Of a DNA stretch of 5,693 nucleotides, positions 1 to 4,956 are shown piece by piece. The notes under the pieces are model-generated. The model saw only the letters and a program-made list of their open reading frames with translations, made no database searches and was not told where the DNA came from. The position numbers were made by a program, and so were the translations under genes. The DNA is taken from positions 1 through 5,693 of the forward strand of contig DPSW01000312.1 of NCBI GenBank assembly GCA_003527145.1, given 5' to 3'. Positions within the stretch are counted from its first letter, which is position 1. Each line of letters starts with the position of its first letter. This stretch comes from Clostridiaceae bacterium (lineage in GTDB: Bacteria > Bacillota > Clostridia > Lutisporales > Lutisporaceae).

Positions 1-1024
1 GCACCCTTTTACGGATGTGGATTCATGGGCGGATAAATATATCGGCTATGGCTACGAAAAGGGGCTAACCAAGGGCGTTTCGGCTACAAAGTTTGGCACC
101 GGCAATGCAGATTCGGATATGTATCTGACCTTCATGCTCCGCGCGCTGAATTACAGCGATGCTTCAGGGGATTTTGCCTGGAATGCACCGGATACCCTGG
201 CTATGGCGGTCGGCATCCTTCCTGACGGAGTGGATACGGTGAATTTCTTGCGTGGGGATGCCGTGCTCGTGTCATGGGCCGCATTGGAAGCGGATTTGAA
301 GGGCGGCGTCCAGACTCTCGCCCAGAAATTATTGTCGGAAGGCGTGTTCACAGGCGATGGTCATGTAAGTGCAATCAAGCTGGTAAACGAACAAAAGCCC
401 GAACCCGTTTCCGTTCCTTCTTATGAGGCGCTTAAGACGGCTCTGGCGGATAAAAATGTGAAGTCCATATCTATTGACTCCCTGGGGAAACCCCTGGTTG
501 TTACGGGTGAACTCGCCATACCAAAGGGAGTCACCGTAACGGTAAACCGCGGGAACGATTTCTATATCGAGGGTACCTTGATAAACAACGGAACGATCAA
601 GGTCCTGGGTGCCGATTCCTACACTGCGGATTTTATCAATTACTCCGTGATGGCTCTTCAAAAGGGTGGAAAGGTGATCAACAACGGCAGGCTGAGTTTG
701 TGCGCATCTGTCATCGGGGATGAGGAAGACCGCGGGCCGGTAGGCGGTCAGCTCCGTGTTTTTGACGGTTCCTTTGAGAACAAAGGGTCCCTTTACCTTG
801 AAGCCGGACTTGTCAACACGCACGGCGGTATGGCCGCTGTAATAGACGGTACATTTACAAATGATGCTGTAGTCATCGTGGACGGATTCTTTCTTCGCAT
901 TGAAAACGGAGCTTTTATCAATAATACAGGTGCGGTTGTGATCAACAATAGTAACATTTTTACGGAAGAGAGCGGAACATTTACAAATAACGGCACTCTT
1001 TCGGAAGCCGGAAGCAATAATTGA
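1..1024 (+). CDS. SLH-domain cell-surface protein, 3' part (5' end outside window)
   Basis: The reading frame is open from the first base (first whole codon at 2) to TGA at 1022-1024, giving 340 residues of a longer protein. A GTG at 17 lies inside the SLH motif, so it is not the start. Residues 3-40 match an S-layer homology repeat: FTDV, then WADKYIGYGYEKG, then G....FG. The next stretch (about 38-115: MYLTFMLRALNYSD, FAWNAPDTLA, GILP, FLRGDAVLVSWAAL) continues the SLH region as seen in clostridial surface proteins. SLH domains bind pyruvylated secondary cell-wall polymer, so the protein should be anchored outside the cell, with its signal peptide upstream of the window. After a Pro-rich linker (about 132-140) and a mixed region, residues about 190-340 carry short repeats such as INNG, FENKG, FINNTG and FTNNG, which suggests a beta-helix-like passenger. 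G+C is visibly higher than in the neighbouring genes. The ligand or role of the C-terminal part is unknown. Confidence 0.85.
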   Translation, partial: HPFTDVDSWADKYIGYGYEKGLTKGVSATKFGTGNADSDMYLTFMLRALNYSDASGDFAWNAPDTLAMAVGILPDGVDTVNFLRGDAVLVSWAALEADLKGGVQTLAQKLLSEGVFTGDGHVSAIKLVNEQKPEPVSVPSYEALKTALADKNVKSISIDSLGKPLVVTGELAIPKGVTVTVNRGNDFYIEGTLINNGTIKVLGADSYTADFINYSVMALQKGGKVINNGRLSLCASVIGDEEDRGPVGGQLRVFDGSFENKGSLYLEAGLVNTHGGMAAVIDGTFTNDAVVIVDGFFLRIENGAFINNTGAVVINNSNIFTEESGTFTNNGTLSEAGSNN

Positions 1025-1093
1025 TTTGACCGCAGCGATTAAATAAAACAGATTCCGTCACTTATATAAGCAAATGTATAAATGAAAAATTAA

Positions 1094-1119
1094 CCAGCAT
1101 TCAAATATATTTATGCTGG
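1094..1119. terminator. 7-bp stem-loop in the convergent intergenic region
   Basis: Arms CCAGCAT (1094-1100) and ATGCTGG (1113-1119) pair perfectly around a 12-base AT loop that itself contains the palindrome AAATATATTT. Read on the minus strand, the stem is followed by TTAATTTTTC, a weak U-tract. On the plus strand no T-run follows. It lies 70 bases past the SLH stop and downstream of the Zn-ribbon gene. It may be a second minus-strand terminator or serve both directions. Confidence 0.4.
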
Positions 1120-1147
1120 AATTGGATAAGGATAAAGAAAAAATATG

Positions 1148-1194
1148 GACGGTTCTTTGAAACTGAGAAATAATAGCAGTTTTAAAGAACCGTC
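1148..1194 (-). terminator. 18-bp stem-loop, probable terminator of the Zn-ribbon gene; REP-like
   Basis: The arms at 1148-1165 (GACGGTTCTTTGAAACTG) and 1177-1194 pair over 18 positions, with only one G/T wobble, around an 11-base loop. On the minus strand the stem starts 7 bases after the Zn-ribbon stop codon and is followed by CATATTTTTTC, as expected for an intrinsic terminator. On the plus strand only a weaker, interrupted T-rich stretch follows. The stem is unusually long for a simple terminator, and its GGACGGTTCTTT end resembles dispersed REP-like palindromes that I recall from other clostridial genomes. Confidence 0.6.
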
Positions 1195-1201
1195 TTGGTA
1201 A

Positions 1202-1468
1202 TTAAATCTTTTTCCAGCGCTTTAAATTAGGGAAATACTCAAGCATGGCAGCTCTTGCTGCATTTTCATCGGGATATACCCCGGCTTCAAGTGTGAAGGG
1301 AATACAATTTTCAATCATTTCTTCCATGTTTTCTTCTTTGGTAAAATTTCCGCTCTGATAGCAGTAGCAGCAGTAATCCTTATTCTTTGTTCCGTCGGCG
1401 TTTGTGCCGAAATGACTTTCTTCAGTCATAGGCATTGCGCAGCTTTGACAGAAATTTTGCATGTTCAT
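1202..1468 (-). CDS. small putative zinc-ribbon protein (Zn_ribbon_2 type)
   Basis: An 88-residue protein. Two CxxC knuckles, C7-Q-S-C10 and C33-C-Y-C36, are separated by a 22-residue segment with ADGTKNKDY, the pattern of the 'putative zinc ribbon' family (FCQSCxMP ... GTxxDGxxNxDYCxYCYQxGxFT). The four Cys should bind one zinc ion. The rest (about 44-88) looks helical and ends basic, KRWKKI. Family members are small cytosolic proteins of unknown function, often encoded beside regulators. ATG at 1468 is chosen because AGGAGAGG lies 5 bases upstream. The GTG at 1474 would overlap that ribosome binding site, and ATG at 1462 is a less well-spaced alternative. The gene lies 71 bases downstream of the WYL regulator on the same strand, so it is likely co-transcribed, but a -10 box and inverted repeat in the gap suggest separate control too. 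Confidence 0.85.
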   Translation of the reverse strand: MNMQNFCQSCAMPMTEESHFGTNADGTKNKDYCCYCYQSGNFTKEENMEEMIENCIPFTLEAGVYPDENAARAAMLEYFPNLKRWKKI

Positions 1469-1503
1469 TAGCACCTCTCCTCGTATTTTATCTTGATATT
1501 TGC

Positions 1504-1537
1504 AGTATACACCCGATAATTTGACAACAGCATGTCA
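1504..1537 (-). promoter_or_regulatory. candidate promoter and operator of the Zn-ribbon gene
   Basis: On the minus strand there is TATACT (plus positions 1504-1509), five of six matches to a -10 box, 35 bases upstream of the chosen ATG. There is no good -35 at normal spacing. Instead the inverted repeat TGACA-N6-TGTCA (1522-1537) sits where the -35 region would be. That arrangement fits a site for a dimeric regulator acting on this promoter. The WYL protein encoded immediately upstream is the obvious candidate, but this is inference from position only. Confidence 0.4.
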
Positions 1538-1539
1538 TA

Positions 1540-2439
1540 TTATCTATAAAAGTCCAAAGTTTTTTCAAGCTGTTCTTTTATAATTTTTTTGATGCGGGCT
1601 GGCTCAATGACCTCTGCATACATTCCGAAAGATAATATATAGCCATATACCCACTCATCTTCGGGGTAGGATACGCAAATCGTAAAGCTCCCGTCCTCAT
1701 TCAACGATATCTGTGCATCATCAAATTCGTCATATACTCGGTATGCTTGTGAGGAGTGGATTTTCATCATAATATCTACGATATTTTTGTCAGGTCCTAT
1801 ATCAAATGCAACCGAAGCTTCATTTTCCAATTGCCTGTTAAAATGCTCATCCAGGATTTGAATATTTTTAATGCGGCTAAGTTTGAAAAGGCGCATGGAT
1901 CGTTTGGCTCTGCAAAATGCCTTCAAATACCAGGCTTTTCCTTTAAACAATAGCTGCAAAGGCTCAACAGTGCGGAGGGCTTTTTCTCTATAGGTATTAT
2001 AGTACTCAAAAGAAATCACTTTTTTGTTTATTACAGCATTTTTAATCGAGGCCAGCATCTCCTGCTTTAAATTTCCCCAACCTGAAAAATCAATCTCAAT
2101 CCAGTCATTTGATTTGCTGTCGAAAATATTGCTCAGCTTTGAAAGGACACGGTCGGCTTCAGGGTAATTTACTGCGCTTAAGCTTTGCAAAGCAGCAATT
2201 ATTTCATTTTGTTCGCCTTTTGAAAAAACGGATTTATTCAAAACAAAGTTATCAAGAATGCTTATACCTCCGTTTTTGCCTTTGCTTGTATAAACAGGTA
2301 TTCCGGCCTGGCATAAAGCGTCTATGTCGCGATAAATCGTTCTCTGGGATACCTCAAACCGTTCTGCAAGTTTGCTTGCCGTAATGGTTTTTCTATTCAG
2401 CAATATATAAACTATCTGCAGCATCCGATCAATCTGCAT
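1540..2439 (-). CDS. YafY-type transcriptional regulator (HTH_11 + WYL domain)
   Basis: A 299-residue DNA-binding protein. Residues about 3-60 form a DeoR-like winged helix-turn-helix (KLAERFEVSQRTIYRDIDAL, then the wing GIPVYTSKGKNGGISIL). A helical linker follows. Residues about 136-200 form the WYL domain, with the signature W170-Y171-L172 and the Arg-rich RSMRLFKLSRI strand. Residues about 210-295 fit the C-terminal WCX extension. WYL domains bind ligands (nucleotides or nucleic acids in characterised cases) and control DNA binding; no ligand can be assigned here. Length and layout are normal for the family and all segments are intact. ATG at 2439 is chosen over the TTG at 2448: GAAAGG lies 10 bases before the ATG, whereas it nearly abuts the TTG, and MQIDRMLQIVYILL is the usual family start. 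The protein probably controls its own unit and the Zn-ribbon gene downstream. Confidence 0.9.
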   Translation of the reverse strand: MQIDRMLQIVYILLNRKTITASKLAERFEVSQRTIYRDIDALCQAGIPVYTSKGKNGGISILDNFVLNKSVFSKGEQNEIIAALQSLSAVNYPEADRVLSKLSNIFDSKSNDWIEIDFSGWGNLKQEMLASIKNAVINKKVISFEYYNTYREKALRTVEPLQLLFKGKAWYLKAFCRAKRSMRLFKLSRIKNIQILDEHFNRQLENEASVAFDIGPDKNIVDIMMKIHSSQAYRVYDEFDDAQISLNEDGSFTICVSYPEDEWVYGYILSFGMYAEVIEPARIKKIIKEQLEKTLDFYR

Positions 2440-2472
2440 AAAAATCAAGCCTTTCTAAAATATTTCTCTTTT

Positions 2473-2501
2473 ATTGTATAATTGTATTCCTTATTATTCA
2501 A
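2473..2501 (-). promoter_or_regulatory. sigma-70-type promoter of the WYL regulator
   Basis: On the minus strand, TTGAAT (plus 2496-2501) and TACAAT (plus 2473-2478) are separated by 17 bases, matching four and five of six consensus positions. The -10 lies about 33 bases before the regulator's ATG, giving a short leader. No copy of the TGACA-N6-TGTCA repeat is present here, so autoregulation through that site is not supported. Confidence 0.55.
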
Positions 2502-2536
2502 GCTAAAGCCTGTCCTTTCAAAACGGGCAAAAAAGC

Positions 2537-2692
2537 TTATCTTCTCATTATGCGGTTGATAGATTCTTCGCTTAAGTTTTTGATCACTTCCACTGCCAGA
2601 TCTACTGTAGCGTCAATATCTTCCTCGGCGCAGAAATTATAATGAGTATGAACATATCTGGATGGAGAAATTAAAGCAATAGCTTCCCATAT
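2537..2692 (-). pseudogene. C-terminal remnant of an M42-type peptidase
   Basis: Between the regulator's stop and the WYL promoter the minus strand is open from after a TGA at 2693-2695 to a TAA at 2537-2539. It reads EAIALISPSRYVHTHYNFC, then AEEDIDATVDLAVEVIKNL, then SEESINRIMRR. The pattern RYxHTHY, an acidic loop, then a helix ending in IKNL resembles the last 45 or so residues of M42 aminopeptidases, the family of the intact gene at 4957. There is no start codon with a ribosome binding site, and its upstream end overlaps the regulator's last codons in another frame, so it is a broken 3' end rather than a small gene. Family assignment is from memory of the motif. It could instead be the end of another co-catalytic peptidase. 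Confidence 0.6.
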
Positions 2693-4680
2693 TCAGTGAT
2701 CTCGCATCCGCCGCGAGTACGATTTATTATAATTATCTTCTTTTCTGAGAGTTCTTGGAGGATACTGCGCATCTGGCCTTCAGTTATTTCTATATCAATA
2801 TTTTTCATCAATTTACATAGCTTCGAACGGCCAATTTTCGGATTAGCATCAATAAATCTGATAACTTCTTTGTTTATGACACTGATATCATCCAATACAA
2901 AATTTGAATTATCAATAATATAGCGAGGCAGATCACTAATATTGAGCTTGCCTTTTTCTCCGATGCATGTAAGATATCGGCATAAGTTCGATACTTCTCT
3001 TGTATTGCCGGGCCAGCTATATGAAATTAGAAAATCATAAAGACTGTCTGAGCAGATTGACTTAAATGCAAATTTTGAGCTTTTCAATAAATTTTTTAAA
3101 TAATATTCAAAAAGCATTGGTATATCATCACGCCTGTTGCGAAGTGGAACAGTATAAAGTGACATAATGTTGATGCTATAGAACAATTCATTCATTAATT
3201 TTTTTTCAGCAACTAATTTATATAAATCCTGAGTAGTAGAAGCGATAATCCTGATATCTATGGGTATGTCTGTGGTACCTCCTAAGCGACGTATCTTTCC
3301 TTCTTTGATTGCGCTTAACAATATAGGCTGATGATCATAGGAGATATGGTCAATTCCATCAATAAATAGCGTACCGTTGTTCGCCAGCTCAAGAAGGCCT
3401 GGCTTTCCTCCCTCTCTTGCTCCGGGGAAAGCTCCTTCTTCATAGCCAAACAGCTCCACTTCAAAATAGTTAGATATAAGGGTTTTGATTGGGATGCTAA
3501 TAAAAGGATTGTTCTTTCTCGGTGAATTGTTATGGATGGCCCGAGCAAGGATCTCTTTTCCTGTACCATTTTCGCCATGTATAACAATATGATAATCCGT
3601 AAGTGAGATTTTTTTGGCGTTCTCCACCATTTTCAGTGTTGCTGCATCCTTTGTGATGTAATCCTCGAAGCTATAAAGAGAGTCAGCTGCTATCTTTTCA
3701 TTTGCTTTATAAGCTATAGCTTGCTGTTCAATAGATTCTGCCTTTACATCATTAAGCATCATGAGATAAAGATGCCGGTGAGAGTCTGAAGGTATTTCCA
3801 CGGTCTTTATCTGAATTGTTTGTCCGTTAGTGTTTTGTATATACATTGCTGTATTATAGATGGATAGAAAAGTGGTAGGGAGTGAATGGCTCTTCAGCAA
3901 AGCTTCCAAATTTGTATCGTTCAGATATTGCTTTGTCAGGCAAAATAGTTTAATAAAATGGTTATTGAACATTTTTATAATATTTGAATCGTCATATACA
4001 CAAATACCTATATTCAGACAATTTATGATATCCGAGGTCAGCTTTTGGGTGCTCAATGAGATGGACAACTGATAATTGGATAGTTTCATTATCTGAACCA
4101 TATGGATAATATAGTTTTTGGTTATTTCGTTAGACAAAGAAATAGGAAGATCAAAATGCAAAGCAATTTCCTGTATAGTAGATATATCTACTATACGATT
4201 GCCAATGTCTATAACAGTCGGAATACCTTGTGGGACAAGATGCGGTTCGCCGGCGGTAATTGCATATTTGATGGATTTATCCTGTATCGTACAGCCTGGA
4301 TAAAAAGGTACATATGTATATTGGGTAAACCCCATTTCTTTTAACTGGTCAATAACAAACAATGTCGAGAATTCTGCATCATTGACAAGATATGCTTTTG
4401 ATCCGGGCGGTATGATCAGAATTTTGCTTAGGTATGCGTGATTCAATATTCGTGTACATATGATTGTTTTAATATTTGATGGAAGCATAGGCTGAACCAG
4501 TTGAAGCGAAGACTGTGAAGCAAAAATCAAAAGATCGTATTTATCCCAGTCAACGGAGTCCAGTTGGCTGAAAAGGGTTGCATCTACTTGAAGGTATGGC
4601 TGGAAGATCGGCTCCAGATATTTATAGATACCGTTTTGAGTAGACAAACTTTTTGTAATAATAAGAATTCCTTTTCTCAT
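2671..4680 (-). CDS. sigma-54-activator-like AAA+ regulator with degenerate catalytic motifs
   Basis: A 669-residue cytosolic regulator. Residues 1-200 form an alpha/beta sensor (ILIITKS start, YDLLIFAS, PFYPG), somewhat like PrpR-type N-terminal domains. Residues about 210-310 look like a PAS domain (LNIGICVYDD..IIKMFNNHF). Residues about 338-590 are the sigma-54-interaction AAA+ domain: Walker A G369-ENGTGK-E376 intact, GAFPGA at 416-421 instead of GAFTGA, Walker B LFID441-G442 instead of DE, T483 instead of the sensor I Asn, M496 and S502 where the two Arg fingers belong, and sensor II WPGN-T-R561 kept. Residues about 600-669 look like a winged helix (IGRSKLCKLM..., RGGCEITEYG) rather than a Fis-type HTH. 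The start is firm: GGGAGGAG lies 9 bases before the ATG. The reading frame is intact. It is divergent from the M42 peptidase gene, its likely target. It probably binds ATP but may not hydrolyse it or contact sigma-54. Confidence 0.88.
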   Translation of the reverse strand: MRKGILIITKSLSTQNGIYKYLEPIFQPYLQVDATLFSQLDSVDWDKYDLLIFASQSSLQLVQPMLPSNIKTIICTRILNHAYLSKILIIPPGSKAYLVNDAEFSTLFVIDQLKEMGFTQYTYVPFYPGCTIQDKSIKYAITAGEPHLVPQGIPTVIDIGNRIVDISTIQEIALHFDLPISLSNEITKNYIIHMVQIMKLSNYQLSISLSTQKLTSDIINCLNIGICVYDDSNIIKMFNNHFIKLFCLTKQYLNDTNLEALLKSHSLPTTFLSIYNTAMYIQNTNGQTIQIKTVEIPSDSHRHLYLMMLNDVKAESIEQQAIAYKANEKIAADSLYSFEDYITKDAATLKMVENAKKISLTDYHIVIHGENGTGKEILARAIHNNSPRKNNPFISIPIKTLISNYFEVELFGYEEGAFPGAREGGKPGLLELANNGTLFIDGIDHISYDHQPILLSAIKEGKIRRLGGTTDIPIDIRIIASTTQDLYKLVAEKKLMNELFYSINIMSLYTVPLRNRRDDIPMLFEYYLKNLLKSSKFAFKSICSDSLYDFLISYSWPGNTREVSNLCRYLTCIGEKGKLNISDLPRYIIDNSNFVLDDISVINKEVIRFIDANPKIGRSKLCKLMKNIDIEITEGQMRSILQELSEKKIIIINRTRGGCEITEYGKLLL
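4173..4196. repeat. perfect 24-bp palindrome inside the regulator gene
   Basis: The half-site GTATAGTAGATA at 4173-4184 is followed directly by its exact reverse complement at 4185-4196, with no spacer and no mismatch. It encodes part of residues 162-170 (RIVDISTIQ) of the AAA+ regulator, in the linker before the PAS domain. It could be a protein-binding site or form a hairpin in the mRNA; no function is shown. Confidence 0.85.
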
Positions 4681-4713
4681 CCAGAAATTCTCCTCCCTTG
4701 TTGTAATAGGTTA

Positions 4714-4742
4714 ATTATAGGCTAAATTGATTTGATAAACAA
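4714..4742 (-). promoter_or_regulatory. sigma-70-type promoter of the AAA+ regulator
   Basis: On the minus strand, TTGTTT (plus 4737-4742) and a consensus TATAAT (plus 4714-4719) are 17 bases apart. The -10 ends 33 bases before the regulator's ATG. The ribosome binding site GGGAGGAG is at plus 4690-4697. Confidence 0.6.
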
Positions 4743-4759
4743 CCTAATCTGGATAAAAG

Positions 4760-4800
4760 TAAAAAATAAGTCGAGTTGCATATAAAAAATAAGTCGAATT
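4760..4800. repeat. two 18-bp direct repeats in the divergent promoter region
   Basis: TAAAAAATAAGTCGAGTT (4760-4777) is repeated at 4783-4800 with one mismatch (G4775/A4798). The start-to-start distance is 23 bases, so the copies lie on nearly the same face of the helix. They sit between the two divergent promoters, about 30-70 bases upstream of the peptidase -35 and 18 bases upstream of the regulator -35. They are likely tandem binding sites for a regulator, most plausibly the adjacent AAA+ protein. The shared core AAGTCGA is related to the GTCGAC dyad at 4841. Confidence 0.65.
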
Positions 4801-4828
4801 ATTGAAATATATAGACAATGGTGGTAAA

Positions 4829-4857
4829 TTGTGAATAATTGTCGACGATGTTATAAT
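4829..4857 (+). promoter_or_regulatory. sigma-70-type promoter of the M42 peptidase gene
   Basis: TTGTGA (4829-4834) and a consensus TATAAT (4852-4857) are 17 bases apart. Transcription would start near 4864 and leave a leader of about 90 bases before the ATG at 4957. That leader has a GC-rich GCCGGC palindrome at 4874-4879 in otherwise AT-rich sequence. No -24/-12 sigma-54 element was seen in this intergenic region. Confidence 0.6.
4838..4849. promoter_or_regulatory. GTCGAC-centred dyad in the peptidase promoter spacer
   Basis: ATTGTCGACGAT is palindromic except for one position per arm, with a perfect GTCGAC centre (4841-4846). It lies between the -35 and -10 boxes of the peptidase promoter, a typical place for a repressor site, and shares GTCGA with the two upstream direct repeats. 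Its role as an operator is inferred from position. Confidence 0.4.
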
Positions 4858-4956
4858 AAATATTTAATACATTGCCGGCCTTATTGAAGAATTATAGAAA
4901 GCAAAAATTTAAGAGAATCTGCTTTATATTAAAATCAAAAAGGATAGGAGAAAGAA

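Noticed and set aside
481..497. Hairpin with GGGG-AAA-CCCC core inside the SLH gene
   Set aside because: The stem is short, has a three-base loop and no U-tract, and lies within a conserved reading frame. It is probably chance in Gly/Pro codons.
329..823. 164-residue minus-strand open frame opposite the SLH gene
   Set aside because: The plus-strand frame carries clear SLH motifs. The antisense frame is a by-product of the GC-richer codon use and has no recognisable domain.
2505..2530. Possible terminator GCCCG...CAGGC after the M42 remnant (minus strand)
   Set aside because: The stem has five positions with one C/A mismatch and is followed only by TTTAGC, so it does not support a terminator call.
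3315..3587. 90-residue minus-strand open frame within the AAA+ gene
   Set aside because: It lies inside the conserved AAA+ region in another frame, has no ribosome binding site and no family features, so it is a shadow of the real gene.
4707..4746. Inverted TAGGTT / AACCTA around the regulator promoter
   Set aside because: Only 6 bases per arm with a long gap in AT-rich DNA; too weak to call an operator.
4760..4800. CRISPR array
   Set aside because: There are only two 18-bp copies separated by 5 bases, far too short a spacer. Tandem protein-binding sites explain them better.
4681..4956. Possible sigma-54 (-24/-12) promoter for the peptidase gene
   Set aside because: No TGGC-N8-TTGC-like pair with correct GG/GC spacing was found on either strand. 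The closest, ATGGTGGTAAATTGTG near 4818, lacks the GC dinucleotide.
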